From positions 238,466 through 302,465 of the forward strand of contig CADEFM010000007.1 in the NCBI GenBank assembly GCA_902826605.1: a DNA stretch of 64,000 nucleotides, written 5' to 3'. Below are positions 8,793 to 18,249 of this stretch, piece by piece. Made by a program: the position numbers and the translations under genes. This DNA comes from an uncultured Acidobacteriota bacterium. GTDB taxonomy: Bacteria > Acidobacteriota > Terriglobia > Bryobacterales > Bryobacteraceae. Below the pieces are notes generated by a model. The model was not told the DNA's origin, searched no databases, and saw only the letters and a program-made list of their open reading frames with translations. The stretch's first letter is position 1, and each line of letters starts with the position of its first letter.

Positions 8793-9779
8793 TCATTTGC
8801 CGGTGGAACGGATTCGGGCGGCTGTCGCGCAACTTTGAACGACGGTGAAATAGCGCGCGACGCGGTCGGCGCCTATTTCGAACGGGTTCGCTTCGCCCGG
8901 TTTACGATTCGCGGCAAAATGAGACTTATAGTAAGCGTCGTCGTACTCGCTGTGGTTGGTCAGCAGGACAGTGGCGCCGTAGTCGGCAGCCGCTTTCCCC
9001 ATCTTCCGTGAAGATGCGAGAAAGCGTTCGTAGTAGGCCGAATCGGCATTGAAAGGGAACACCTCCCCGCCGATGTAGGCGACGCGAAGCGGCTTGCCGT
9101 TGTCCCGTATTTCAAACAGATAAGAGAGCGTTCCCTCCGTGTGGCCGGGCATTGTGACGATCTGGACCGAGGCGTCTCCAACGGAAACCTTCATCCCGTC
9201 GTCTCCCACGACGTCACGCTTCGGCTTACCGCCAAAGTGGCTTTCTAATTTTTCGATCAAGTCCCAATCTCCAGCGCCGTAGATGATATGTACACCTGGA
9301 ATCGCGTCCTGAAGAATTCTGGCGCCACCGTCGTGGTCCGGGTGAGCGTGCGAGAGAATGACGTATTTGACCTTGCTCGCATCCAAGCCGAGCTTCTTGA
9401 GGCCGTCCAAAATCTCATCTTTCGACGCGTAGTCCCACAGCGCCTCGATGACGATGATGCCTTGGCTGCCCACGATTGCCCATGAGCTGACGTTCTTTGT
9501 GCCAAGAAAATAGAGGTTATCGGCGGCTTTGGCCGGCTCGGCATACCATGTTTCCCTGCGGGGAATGACGCGCGTGGCTTCCGTCAATGTGATCAGAGGT
9601 TGTCCCGTGCTTGGAGCAGGGATACAAAGGCGAAGAAACGTGCTTGCCCAATCGGTGCCAGCGGCAACTTTGGCGGCTCCGAGGTAACCGTCAACGGTGG
9701 AGGGAGGAGTCTGCGCCGGGGCGACTGCGTTGGCCACAATAATGATCGCGGCGAGCGTGCTGATGGAAAGTGATTTCAT
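8793..9779 (-). CDS. Secreted metallo-beta-lactamase-fold hydrolase (subclass B3-like)
   Basis: A 328-residue protein. A signal peptide (MKSLSISTLAAIIIVANAVA) precedes an MBL fold. The Zn motif SHAHPDHDGG is at about residues 143-152 (H144, H146, D148, H149), a second His lies in MPGHTEGTLSY at about 213, and a third in TNHSEYDD at about 276. This spacing is that of subclass B3 beta-lactamases and their relatives. ATG 9779 is preferred over 9788, because AAAGGA lies nine bases before the former and touches the latter. It is divergent from the quinoprotein at 9930. Beta-lactam hydrolysis is possible, but many B3-like proteins in Acidobacteria are uncharacterised hydrolases, so a resistance role should not be assumed. 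Confidence 0.85.
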   Translation of the reverse strand: MKSLSISTLAAIIIVANAVAPAQTPPSTVDGYLGAAKVAAGTDWASTFLRLCIPAPSTGQPLITLTEATRVIPRRETWYAEPAKAADNLYFLGTKNVSSWAIVGSQGIIVIEALWDYASKDEILDGLKKLGLDASKVKYVILSHAHPDHDGGARILQDAIPGVHIIYGAGDWDLIEKLESHFGGKPKRDVVGDDGMKVSVGDASVQIVTMPGHTEGTLSYLFEIRDNGKPLRVAYIGGEVFPFNADSAYYERFLASSRKMGKAAADYGATVLLTNHSEYDDAYYKSHFAANRKPGEANPFEIGADRVARYFTVVQSCATAARIRSTGK

Positions 9780-9929
9780 CCCGATCATTCCTTTCGTGTT
9801 TTATGCCCCGCACGCCATCCCCCGGATTCTGCCAGTATACGTCACACGGCTGCTCTGCTGGAATGGCGAGCCTGCGATATCATACTTGGTGCAGACGTAC
9901 CGTCTTTAGAAGGGCAAAGGACTTAAAAC

Positions 9930-11780
9930 ATGCGAACCTCGTGGTTGCTATCGGTTGTCAGTTTGGTGCTGCCAGCGCTGTATGCGCAAAACGATTGGCC
10001 ATCCTATGCGCATGACCCCGGGGGGCAGCGCTATTCGCTCCTCAAACAGATCAACGCGACGAACGTATCCAAGCTGGTACCAGCATGGAGCTACCAGATG
10101 ATGAAGAATGAGGGTCGGGCCCGTTCGAGTCAGTCGATCCCGATTATGGTCAATGGCGTCTTGTACGTTGGGTACCCAGTCAACCGCGTGGCTGCGCTGG
10201 AACCCGAAACGGGCAAGGTCCTCTGGGAGTTTGCCGGGAAAATGATAGATCAGAAGCGATCCAATCTTGGATCCATGCGCAGCTTGGCATATTGGCCGGG
10301 CGACAAACAGACGCCTCCGCAGATTGTGTTTGGTACTCCAGATGGTGAGCTGTATTCCATCAACGCGAAGACTGGCAAACCGAATCCGGGATTCGGCAAC
10401 GAAGGCGTGGTGAATCTAAGAACGCCCGAGATCATGAACGGGTTTCCGAACATCCACTATGGCCTCAATTCTGCTCCCTTCGTTTACAAGAACCTCGTAT
10501 TCACTGGTGCCCACAATATTGACGAAACGGGATCCAAAGGACCAGCCGGCGACGTGCGCGCATGGGACCTGCGTACGGGTAAGCTGGTGTGGACGTTCCA
10601 CACCGTGCCACGTCCCGGTGAAATGGGCCATGAAACCTGGCTTGGGGACTCATGGAAAAAGGTTTCCGGCGCGAACGTGTGGACTTTTTTCAGCGTGGAC
10701 GCGGAACGCGGAATTCTCTACATGCCGCTGGGTTCCGTCAATAATGACTACTACGGAACAGACCGGCCGGGCGCGAACTTGTTCTCCGACTCCATTGTTG
10801 CTGTGGATGCTGAGACAGGAAAGCTGAAATGGTATTTTCAAGTCACACATCACGATATCTGGGATTACGACATGCCGGTACCGCCCTTGCTGTTTGATGT
10901 GGTCAAGGACGGCAAGAAAATCCCGGCCGTTGGTGCAATGAATAAAGTCGCCTTGCTGTTCATACTGAACCGCGTTACCGGCGAACCCATCTATGGGGTG
11001 GAGGAGCGTCCGGTACCTAAAGGAGACGTGCCTGGCGAATGGTACTCGCCGACCCAGCCGTTCCCCGTGAAGCCTCCGCCATTGACCCGGTTGAGCTTTA
11101 AGTATCCGGACGATATCGCGAAGGTAACCCCTGAACATGAGAAGGCATGCCTCGAACTGCTGGGAAAAGTGGATGGCGGGCGCAATCGCGGACCCTACAC
11201 ACCAGCTTCGGCGGAGGGAGTGCTCGTTCTGCCCAATAACTTGGGTGCCGCGACTTGGGGTGGCGGAGCTTTCGATCCGACCCTGGGATACTACATTATC
11301 AATACGACGGATTCGGGCTGGATGCTGAACACTACGCATCTGGATTCGGACCCAGCCGCCCCTCCCGAATCGCAGAGATTATTCGGACGACCCGCCGGCG
11401 TTCCTCGCTTAGCTGCGGCAGTCAATGGGTGGCCTTGCTGGCAGCCGCCCTGGGGCAGACTGACCGCCGTTAATGTGAACACGGGCGACATCGCCTGGCA
11501 GATACCCCTCGGTACTATGGAGGGAGTGCCAGCGGGTATAAAGACTGGCGCATCAAATTTGGGCGGTGGCCCGATGACAACCGCCGGCGGGGTCATTTTC
11601 ATTGGCGCAGCCATCGACAGCATGTTCCGCGCCTTCGACAGTAAGACCGGTCGGGAATTGTGGAGCGTGAAGACTCCGGAGGTCGCCCACGCAAATCCGA
11701 TCACGTACATGGGCAAGGACGGGAAACAATACATTGCCATTGCGGCCGGCACCACCTTTGTGACCTATAAGTTGCCCTAA
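9930..11780 (+). CDS. Secreted PQQ-dependent dehydrogenase, paralogue of the 1817 gene
   Basis: A 616-residue quinoprotein with signal peptide MRTSWLLSVVSLVLPALYAQ and AAAGGA upstream of ATG 9930. It matches the protein at 1817 almost throughout. Shared segments include NDWPSYAHDPGGQRYSLLKQ-type openings, AWDLRTGKLVWTFHTVPRP, RGILYMPLGS, RPGANLF and EERPVPKGDVPGEWYSPTQP. The catalytic region reads HHDIWDYDMPVPP. It lacks the membrane domain of Gcd and any CxxCH haem motif. The two genes lie 8 kb apart in the same orientation, which suggests an old tandem duplication followed by insertions. Neighbouring metallo-hydrolase and sugar dehydrogenase genes do not define a pathway. Confidence 0.88.
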   Translation: MRTSWLLSVVSLVLPALYAQNDWPSYAHDPGGQRYSLLKQINATNVSKLVPAWSYQMMKNEGRARSSQSIPIMVNGVLYVGYPVNRVAALEPETGKVLWEFAGKMIDQKRSNLGSMRSLAYWPGDKQTPPQIVFGTPDGELYSINAKTGKPNPGFGNEGVVNLRTPEIMNGFPNIHYGLNSAPFVYKNLVFTGAHNIDETGSKGPAGDVRAWDLRTGKLVWTFHTVPRPGEMGHETWLGDSWKKVSGANVWTFFSVDAERGILYMPLGSVNNDYYGTDRPGANLFSDSIVAVDAETGKLKWYFQVTHHDIWDYDMPVPPLLFDVVKDGKKIPAVGAMNKVALLFILNRVTGEPIYGVEERPVPKGDVPGEWYSPTQPFPVKPPPLTRLSFKYPDDIAKVTPEHEKACLELLGKVDGGRNRGPYTPASAEGVLVLPNNLGAATWGGGAFDPTLGYYIINTTDSGWMLNTTHLDSDPAAPPESQRLFGRPAGVPRLAAAVNGWPCWQPPWGRLTAVNVNTGDIAWQIPLGTMEGVPAGIKTGASNLGGGPMTTAGGVIFIGAAIDSMFRAFDSKTGRELWSVKTPEVAHANPITYMGKDGKQYIAIAAGTTFVTYKLP

Positions 11781-11800
11781 CACTGAACCAGGTTTCGAAA

Positions 11801-11832
11801 GCTCCCCCGATATGACCGGGTTGCGGGGGAGC
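11801..11832 (+). terminator. Stem-loop after the second quinoprotein
   Basis: GCTCCCCCG and its exact reverse complement CGGGGGAGC are separated by 14 bases, 20 bases after the quinoprotein stop. The 9-bp GC-rich stem is followed by ATTAACC rather than a T-run. It could be a terminator or an mRNA-stabilising hairpin. Confidence 0.5.
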
Positions 11833-12097
11833 ATTAACCAGAACCCTGCTGAACGGCCTGTATTTGGGAGCCAGCGCAGAATTTTTTTTGGACCACTGGT
11901 CAGCTAGGCCTATACTGGACCAATCTGCTGTACCTCGTATCCTGACAAGTATCTAGAATACGGGCATAGAGCGCCTATGGTGATAATGGACACAGGCTGC
12001 TGGTGGGAACAAAAGCCTGAAATTGCCTATAGCAGAGGACGGCGAATCAGTGTGCGAGTACAAGAATGGACAGTGATTTGATTTTTCCCCGGTGCTA

Positions 12098-12193
12098 CCT
12101 GACGAAACGGGTCCGAGGTTGTTTCGGGATGCCTGCTGATTCGGCGTACGGCTTGATGAGCTGCCATACGACTTTCTCGCCCAAGCTGTAGAT
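12098..12193 (-). pseudogene. Possible tyrosine recombinase core fragment
   Basis: The minus strand reads SLGEKVVWQLIKPYAESAG then IPKQP before the frame fails. In intact tyrosine recombinases of this kind a similar segment (VxQxxKxYAxxAGI) directly precedes the catalytic PHDLRRT motif. Here that motif is unrecognisable after IPK. It lies in the 620-base gap 11781-12401, where no intact gene is seen. Similar integrase fragments occur at 41.4, 45.2 and 53.5 kb. The match is short, so confidence is modest. Confidence 0.35.
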
Positions 12194-12401
12194 GGGTGAA
12201 TGTAAGTGCAGCGACTTCCGAATATTGGCTTGCGAAGGGCGAAAGGGGCTCGGCGTCGGACGAGTGCGTGGACCGTACGAGCATGATGGCATTCTCGCGG
12301 ATCGTTTTCAACGATTAGTATTTATGGCAGCTTACCTAGACGCGACCGTAGGACAATCTGGGATAGCCTGTCCCCATTTCCCCCCATTGATATCGGAATG
12401 G

Positions 12402-13910
12402 TTACCGGGGTGGAACGAGCATCCGGATCATGCCGTCCTGCCTTGACGTGAGAAACAACTCGCCGTCGCGGCCGCGGCTGATGCGCAGGTCGGTCCGGGC
12501 CACGGTGGCGCCCATGGTCTTTTCGATCAGTTCTTTAAAGGTCACGTCCACCCGTTTGCCGCTGGCGTCGTGCACAAAAAGCTGCATCTCCTCAACCGGC
12601 GCAACCGTGCGGGGGATACCGTCGTCGGCTTTCTTCATCGCGGCCACGTCGGAGACGAATACGCGCCCGGACACAATATCGCCAAACACGAACTTCCCAT
12701 TGAGCGCCGGGATCCGCCCGTGATAGGCGAAGCCGTCGGTCACGGCACGGCCCTCGTCGTGATCGAAAATGACCACCGGGTAGGTGAATCCGTCCTTGAC
12801 TCGCCCGTCGAGGATTTCCGGCGGAAGCGGATACAACTCGTTCAGCGCGCCACCGCGAGGCCGGCCGTTATTGAAGTAACCCTCGCGCAGCATCCAACCG
12901 TAGTTTTCGCCGTTGCGGACGATGTTGATCTCTTCGACCTGGTTCATTCCGATGTCGGAAGCGAACATGGTTCCGTCGGTATCCCAGGAAAGGCGGTGCG
13001 CATTCCGGAATCCGTAGGCATATATTTCGCCCAGCGTCTTCGGATCGCCGTCGGCCGCAAACTTGTTCACCAGCGGGATGGTGTAATCGCCGAGTCCCTT
13101 CTGCCCTCCCGACACCGATGGGGGGCGCGGATCGAAGCGCATGATAGCCCCCGTGATGGAATCGAGCCGCTGGGTTTGGGCCGGATTGCTGGCGTGCGGT
13201 CCGCCGCCATTGCTGAACCCATGATCGCTACCGCTGGTGTAAAGAAGGCCATAATCCGGATCGCCGCGCTTCGCTGTGGGGTTGAACTCCACGGCGCCCA
13301 TCGCATGCGCCAGGCTTTGCACAACGTGAGCTTCCCGGAGGAGTTCACGCCGCGTGCCCTCGAATTTATTCGAGGCTGGGTTGGTGGCGTGCCACTCGGT
13401 GATGACGTTGTGGTACGTCGCATCCTTGAAGCCAAACCCGATCGGCATAAAGTCTGGAGTCTTTGGATTCCCCGCCACGGACTCACTGGATATTGTGTAG
13501 AAAAGGCCGTTAGTAGCGAAGTCCGGGTGAAAGGCGAAGCCGCCAAAACCGCTTCCCAGGCCGCTTTGATAGAACAAGTAAGGAAAAGCCTCCGCGATAT
13601 TCAAGTAAATGTGCGGCTGATTGTTCGTGTCGATCCAATAGAGAAAGCCACGCGAGTCGTTGGCGAAACGGCGGCCATCGGGGAGATCACGCACGTTGCT
13701 GATGCGGGCCCAGGCGCCGGGGGCTACGTCCTGGTCCCGGGGGCGGAGCCCACGGGTGTCGGGCAGACGTACAAGATCCTTGATCTCCACGGCGATTCCC
13801 CGCTTTATGATAGGCTCCGGCAACGGATTGCTCGTGATGGGGGTCCCGGTTTGGCCCGTCATCCACAGAGCGGCAATCGGGATCGCGACAAGCAAAATTC
13901 GTGTACGCAT
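12402..13910 (-). CDS. PQQ-dependent sugar dehydrogenase (glucose/sorbosone type), secreted
   Basis: A 502-residue protein of the soluble-GDH/sorbosone dehydrogenase fold (six-bladed propeller), different in fold from the other quinoproteins here. AGGAGA lies five bases before ATG 13910. The signal peptide is MRTRILLVAIPIAALWMTGQ. Family features include FLYWIDTNNQPHIYLNIAEA, SGLGSGFGGFAFHPDF, LLYTSGSDHGFSNGG, YGFRNAHRLSWDTDGTMF, SDIGMNQVEEIN and GENYGWMLREGYF. The HRLSW/QVEEINIV/NYGW order is that of this family. It lacks a cytochrome domain, unlike the related protein at 29960. It probably oxidises an aldose or similar compound in the periplasm; some members of this fold do not bind PQQ, so cofactor use is inferred. 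Confidence 0.83.
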   Translation of the reverse strand: MRTRILLVAIPIAALWMTGQTGTPITSNPLPEPIIKRGIAVEIKDLVRLPDTRGLRPRDQDVAPGAWARISNVRDLPDGRRFANDSRGFLYWIDTNNQPHIYLNIAEAFPYLFYQSGLGSGFGGFAFHPDFATNGLFYTISSESVAGNPKTPDFMPIGFGFKDATYHNVITEWHATNPASNKFEGTRRELLREAHVVQSLAHAMGAVEFNPTAKRGDPDYGLLYTSGSDHGFSNGGGPHASNPAQTQRLDSITGAIMRFDPRPPSVSGGQKGLGDYTIPLVNKFAADGDPKTLGEIYAYGFRNAHRLSWDTDGTMFASDIGMNQVEEINIVRNGENYGWMLREGYFNNGRPRGGALNELYPLPPEILDGRVKDGFTYPVVIFDHDEGRAVTDGFAYHGRIPALNGKFVFGDIVSGRVFVSDVAAMKKADDGIPRTVAPVEEMQLFVHDASGKRVDVTFKELIEKTMGATVARTDLRISRGRDGELFLTSRQDGMIRMLVPPR

Positions 13911-14102
13911 GAGGTCTCCTGGTTTTTTATACCCGTTTGGAGGCGATGATATCAGACTCGCAGCGGCCGGGCACGGGCGTTCGAGGAAATCTCGTGAGAG
14001 GTTTTGGTAAGAATCTGATAAATCCCCGTGCCGGGCGGCGCCTCAGACGCCGAGATTTGGGAATACGCCAGCCGCAACTCGCCGTAACCAAGCGGCCAAT
14101 CT

Positions 14103-14120
14103 GTTAAGCAGCATTATCGG
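14103..14120 (+). repeat. 18-bp intergenic site, left flank of the PadR/ADOP cassette
   Basis: GTTAAGCAGCATTATCGG. It matches the site at 18144 at 16 of 17 positions in the same orientation and is an imperfect palindrome (TTAA ... TTAT). The two copies bracket the PadR, ADOP and ABC ATPase genes. Related sites are listed at 25826, 29743, 41598, 52404, 59887 and 60992. Confidence 0.6.
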
Positions 14121-14266
14121 TATCCACTTCCACCCAGGACAATAATTCCTTCTAGCGCTGCATCTCAGGAGCCTGATCCACTTCAACTGGCTCCGAGAAG
14201 CTAGCCCACAGGTGGGCATGTCCTCAGTACGACCTGTGGGCGCTGAAACTTAACTTTTCACCAGGG

Positions 14267-14322
14267 ATTCTACTCTCCCCTTGACATTCTACTGAAAGAG
14301 TCTTATTTTTACCTAGAATGTC
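14267..14322 (+). promoter_or_regulatory. Promoter and probable PadR autoregulatory operator; leaderless start
   Basis: TTGACA (14281-14286), a 17-base spacer and TATTTT (14304-14309) make a near-consensus sigma-70 promoter. Transcription would begin at about 14316, one or two bases before ATG 14318, so the message should be leaderless; no ribosome-binding site is present. A perfect 9-bp inverted repeat, GACATTCTA (14283-14291) and TAGAATGTC (14314-14322), covers the -35 box and the start codon. ATTCTACT also occurs twice as a direct repeat (14267 and 14286). Binding of PadR here would block the promoter of its own gene and of the ADOP gene downstream. The operator is inferred; the repeats and promoter boxes are directly visible. 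Confidence 0.75.
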
Positions 14323-14680
14323 TACTAAGGATGGCAATAACCGCATCGAACTCCTTCAAGGCACTCTCGACCTGCTGATTCTTCGAACATTGCAGCGAGG
14401 GCCTGTGCACGGACATGCCATAGCAAAAGCGATCGAGCGAAACTCCGAGGACGTGCTGCAGGTGGAGCAGGGGTCACTCTACCCGGCCCTGCACCGGTTG
14501 ATCAAGCGACGGTGGATTTCCGTCGAGGAGGGAGTCTCGGAGAACAATCGCCGGGCCAAATATTACAGCTTGACGGCGAAAGGTCGCAAGCAACTGGATG
14601 TGGAAACCACCAAATGGGACAAGTTGGCGCAAGCGATCGCGCGAATCCTGCGGCCGGCGGAACAGGACGGAAAGCCGTGA
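14318..14680 (+). CDS. PadR family transcriptional regulator
   Basis: A 120-residue winged-helix protein of the short PadR-s2 type. It contains [20 protein letters not shown], then the helix-turn-helix and wing region ([37 protein letters not shown]) and the conserved [13 protein letters not shown] segment. The C-terminal helix is the usual dimerisation helix. In Acidobacteria, PadR genes are commonly placed directly upstream of ADOP permeases. Here the stop codon overlaps the GTG start of the permease (GTGA), so the two are translationally coupled. It very probably represses its own operon through the inverted repeat at its promoter. The inducing ligand is unknown. Confidence 0.93.
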   Translation: MSTKDGNNRIELLQGTLDLLILRTLQRGPVHGHAIAKAIERNSEDVLQVEQGSLYPALHRLIKRRWISVEEGVSENNRRAKYYSLTAKGRKQLDVETTKWDKLAQAIARILRPAEQDGKP

Positions 14681-17274
14681 CCCGACGGCAAAAGGCATTG
14701 GAGAACCTGAATCGGGAGATTAACGATCACATCGAACAGGACACGCAGGACCACATCGCCCGCGGCATGACGCCAGAGGAAGCGCGTCGGGCCGCTCTCA
14801 GCGCATTTGGAAACGTGGGCCTTGTCAAGGAAGAAATACGCGCCGTATGGATTCCAATCTGGATTGATCAGATTTTTCAGGACGCCCGTTATGGTGTCCG
14901 GATGATTCGCCAGAACCCTGGCTTCAGTGTGATCGTAATCCTAACTCTAGCCCTAGGCATCGGAATGAACACGGCGGTATTCAGCGTGTTCAACGCTGTG
15001 CTCCTGCGGCCGATTCAATATCCGAATCCCGAGCGGCTCGTATCGCTCTCTACGCAGGACATAGTCTTCAATTCGGAAGCGGTGGCCAAGGCCGATTGGA
15101 TGGACTGGAAAGATCAAGCGTCCTCGTTTGAACGCATGGTCGGTTATGGTCCTTCGGATCAAACAATTGCAACTGGAGATGATGTCACTCGCGCGCGAGT
15201 GATGGTTGTCTCGGAGGACTTCTGGGAAGTCAGCGGAGCTCGGCCGGTGCTCGGACGTCTGCCTCAGATTGACGAGACAAACACTTTATTGCTTTCGCAT
15301 AAATTCTTCGAGCAGCAATTTCACAGTGATCCCAATGTTATCGGAAGAACGATAGACATTGATGGACAACAGGTTGTGATTTCCGGGGTTCTTCCAGAGC
15401 AGTTTCGATTTCAGCTCTCCCCGCCGGTCTTTCCAGGGTTCGATTCCGTCAGTGATGTCGCCGCCTATCGTCCCATGCTCCATTTGCCGGAACAACGCGT
15501 CCGCAGCCAGAACGGAGTAGCTATCAATCTTGTTGTAGCTAAACTAAAACCGGGTGTTTCCATAGATCGCGCGCGGACCGAGCTCAAGGCCATCCGCACC
15601 CGGATCGCAGAGGCAAATCCTAAGTGGTTCACGAACCAGAAACAGTTGAGCGTCCTTCCGCTCCGGGAAAAGCTAGTAGGAGATGCTCGTCAGGCGCTGT
15701 GGGTCTTGATGGGAGCGGTGGCCTTTGTGCTTTTAATTGCGTGCGCCACCATTGCGAACCTGCTGCTCGCCCGATCGTCCACCAGGCAGAGAGAGATCGC
15801 GATCCGAATCTCGCTCGGTGCAGGACGCTTTCGGGTGTTGAGGCAATTCCTGGTGGAGAGCACACTGCTTGCATTGCTAGGCGGAGCGGCTGGTGTGCTT
15901 TTCGCCCGCTGGGGACTCGCGATAGTACTTCATCTTATTCCTCAGGCCATTCCGCGCTTGACGGAAGCGACAATTGACGGTCGCGCGCTAACGTTCGCTC
16001 TCAGTACTTCGCTTTTCACAGCATTTTTCTTCGGATTGAGCCCGGCGATTGCTCTCTGGAATGTGAATGTGCACAATTTGCTCAAAGATGGCGCGAGGAC
16101 GTTTTCTGCAACTTCCGGAAGCCTTCAGGTTCGTAGACTCCTCGTTGTTGTCGAACTGGCTCTAGCGGTGATATTGCTCAGCGGAGCCGGTTTGATGGTG
16201 AAGAGCTTCTGGCGTATGAACGCGCACGGGCCTGCATTCGATCCGGAACACATTCTGGTAATGAAACTCCAGTTTTCTGGATTGCAGTACCGCGAAATGG
16301 CGCGCCAACGCGCCTACGTTGATGAGCTTCTTCGCAAAATACCGTCGATTCCGGGAGTCCAGGCAGCAACCGTGACCAGCCCTGGCGCTAGGATTTTTCT
16401 TTTCGTGGAAGGCGTTTCCGTCCCAGGGGCTGCCCCGCCGCAGGCCGCTGTCTTCAATGCGACCTCAGCGGCCCTAACGAGAGTGATGGGATTGCGCTTA
16501 GTGGAGGGGCGCTGGATGACCGATGGCGAACCAGCGCCCGTTGCAATAATCAACGAGAGCATCGCGCGGACTGTTTTTGACGGCAGGAACCCGATTGGAA
16601 TGCGTGTTCGGTTGCCAGGTCGTCCGCCATCAATGGCAACCGTTGTAGGCGTTGTAGCCGATTTGAAGTACTCGAAACTAGATGCGAAGCCGGAACCTGA
16701 GGTCTATGTACCATACGCTCACACGCCGGCTCTAGGACGGCTGACTGTGGCGGTGCGGACAGTGGGTGACCCGTTGGCGTCGGCTCCTTCGATCTTGAAG
16801 ACGATTTCCAGCATTGACAAGACCCAGGCGGTGTTTGACGTGCAAACGATGGCGGAAGCACAGGCCGATTCTATCGCTCCGCGCCGTTTCAGCCTATTCC
16901 TGCTCGGGATCTTTGCCTTCACCGCCTTGTTGCTCGCGCTAATCGGAATCTACGGCGTGATCGCGTATTCGGTCAGGCAACGAACTCACGAAATCGGCAT
17001 CCGAATGGCTCTCGGTGCAAAGAGTGGCGAAGTCGTTCGCATGATGGTCCGGCAGGGAATTGGGATCGCACTCGCTGGTATTATTATCGGTCTGGCGGCT
17101 GCTTTCGCAATGACACGCTTCATGGGGAGTTTGCTTTACGACGTGGAGCCGACGGACATAGAGACGTTCGCGGCCGTTGCGATTGGGCTAGGAATCACGG
17201 CCCTTATCGCTGCGTTAGTACCGGCTTTCAAAGCGGTGCGTATTGATCCCATTAACGCGCTGCGGTATGAGTAG
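14677..17274 (+). CDS. ADOP family (duplicated orphan) MacB/FtsX permease
   Basis: An 865-residue inner-membrane permease. GTG 14677 is taken as the start: it overlaps the PadR stop by four bases, follows AGGACGG, and yields the typical N-terminal leader ([36 protein letters not shown]). Two MacB_PCD plus FtsX units follow. The first has [19 protein letters not shown] and a helix set near residues 340-500. The second is near residues 540-865 and ends with the family signature [18 protein letters not shown] and a C-terminal [18 protein letters not shown]. ADOPs usually lack their own ATPase; here an ATPase gene follows 70 bases downstream. Likely role: export or extrusion of a hydrophobic or peptide compound, or a mechanotransmission complex. 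Confidence 0.93.
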   Translation: MTRRQKALENLNREINDHIEQDTQDHIARGMTPEEARRAALSAFGNVGLVKEEIRAVWIPIWIDQIFQDARYGVRMIRQNPGFSVIVILTLALGIGMNTAVFSVFNAVLLRPIQYPNPERLVSLSTQDIVFNSEAVAKADWMDWKDQASSFERMVGYGPSDQTIATGDDVTRARVMVVSEDFWEVSGARPVLGRLPQIDETNTLLLSHKFFEQQFHSDPNVIGRTIDIDGQQVVISGVLPEQFRFQLSPPVFPGFDSVSDVAAYRPMLHLPEQRVRSQNGVAINLVVAKLKPGVSIDRARTELKAIRTRIAEANPKWFTNQKQLSVLPLREKLVGDARQALWVLMGAVAFVLLIACATIANLLLARSSTRQREIAIRISLGAGRFRVLRQFLVESTLLALLGGAAGVLFARWGLAIVLHLIPQAIPRLTEATIDGRALTFALSTSLFTAFFFGLSPAIALWNVNVHNLLKDGARTFSATSGSLQVRRLLVVVELALAVILLSGAGLMVKSFWRMNAHGPAFDPEHILVMKLQFSGLQYREMARQRAYVDELLRKIPSIPGVQAATVTSPGARIFLFVEGVSVPGAAPPQAAVFNATSAALTRVMGLRLVEGRWMTDGEPAPVAIINESIARTVFDGRNPIGMRVRLPGRPPSMATVVGVVADLKYSKLDAKPEPEVYVPYAHTPALGRLTVAVRTVGDPLASAPSILKTISSIDKTQAVFDVQTMAEAQADSIAPRRFSLFLLGIFAFTALLLALIGIYGVIAYSVRQRTHEIGIRMALGAKSGEVVRMMVRQGIGIALAGIIIGLAAAFAMTRFMGSLLYDVEPTDIETFAAVAIGLGITALIAALVPAFKAVRIDPINALRYE

Positions 17275-17344
17275 CTCGGTTTGGTTGAACTAACGGCATT
17301 AGAGTCGGCTCGCACGCGCCACAGGCTAGCCCAAGGGAGGTTTC

Positions 17345-18040
17345 TTGACAGAATCCGTAATTCAATTGCAAAGCGTGTCGAAGATCTTCGTTACCGACGA
17401 AGTGGAAACGCACGCGCTTTCCAATATTCATCTGGATATCCGCAAAGGCGAGTATGTGTCGATTTCCGGACCGTCGGGTTGCGGGAAGTCCACGCTGCTG
17501 GCGATTCTAGGACTGCTCGATTCTCCATCGGAAGGCACCTACGTGCTCAATGGCCATGCCGTGCACGGCCTGAAGACCGGCGAACGCGCTCGCATTCGTA
17601 ATCGTGAGATTGGGTTCATTTTCCAGGCATTTAACTTGATTGGCGATCTCACTGTCTATGAAAACGTGGAGCTGCCGCTGACCTACCGCGGCATGCCACG
17701 GGATGAGCGCAAACGAAGGGTAAATGAGGCGCTGGAGCGCGTGGACATGGTGCATCGCATCAAGCATTTTCCGGCGCAACTTTCCGGAGGCCAGCAGCAG
17801 CGCGTGGCCGTGGCGCGAGCCTTGGCGGGAAACCCCGCCATTATGTTGGCCGATGAGCCCACTGGGAATCTCGATTCAGCGAATGGCGAGCAAGTGATGG
17901 ATCTGCTCAAGGAACTCCACAAGGCCGGTGCGACTATTTGCATGGTCACGCACGATCCGCGCTACGCCGGTTTCGCCGACCGCACCGTGCACCTATTCGA
18001 TGGCAAACTGGTCGCCGAGGGCAACCATGGGAATGCATAA
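17345..18040 (+). CDS. ABC transporter ATP-binding protein (MacB/LolD type)
   Basis: A 231-residue ATPase. It has Walker A GPSGCGKST (residues 42-50), signature LSGGQQQR, Walker B IMLADEPTGNLDS and H-loop MVTHDPRYA, all intact. TTG 17345 is the start; GGGAGG precedes it by four bases. The sequence pattern is that of MacB/LolD/FtsE-type exporters whose partners have FtsX-like permeases, so it is the natural ATPase of the ADOP permease upstream. A degraded copy of its last 240 bases lies at 43201-43444, 25 kb away. It is followed by the 17-bp repeat at 18144. Confidence 0.94.
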   Translation: MTESVIQLQSVSKIFVTDEVETHALSNIHLDIRKGEYVSISGPSGCGKSTLLAILGLLDSPSEGTYVLNGHAVHGLKTGERARIRNREIGFIFQAFNLIGDLTVYENVELPLTYRGMPRDERKRRVNEALERVDMVHRIKHFPAQLSGGQQQRVAVARALAGNPAIMLADEPTGNLDSANGEQVMDLLKELHKAGATICMVTHDPRYAGFADRTVHLFDGKLVAEGNHGNA

Positions 18041-18143
18041 ACTACTCATGGGACGGGCCGCCACCGCGATGTCGCCACAAAGGAACGCTCGTTATTCTCT
18101 TTGTCACATGGCCGAATAACGCGCGCTATTTGTACAACTGCCC

Positions 18144-18160
18144 GTTAACCAGCATTATCG
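18144..18160 (+). repeat. 17-bp intergenic site, right flank of the PadR/ADOP cassette
   Basis: GTTAACCAGCATTATCG lies 104 bases after the ATPase stop. It differs from the copy at 14103 at one position (C for G). The core ACCAGCATTATCG is identical to that at 52404-52420. Confidence 0.6.
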
Positions 18161-18249
18161 TTGTGTAATAAAACTCGATTCGTTACGATTCGGAATGGCG
18201 AGATCGCGCAGGTTACAACGGGCATCCTGATTTGATTTCCACCGTGAAC

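Noticed and set aside
12570..13949. A 459-codon open frame on the plus strand opposite the sorbosone-type dehydrogenase
   Set aside because: It is antisense to a gene with clear family motifs, signal peptide and ribosome-binding site; its translation is unlike any protein family I know and reflects GC-rich codon bias.
14512..14676. Upstream extension of the ADOP permease frame into the PadR gene
   Set aside because: Overlaps PadR out of frame; GTG 14677 overlapping the PadR stop is the natural start.
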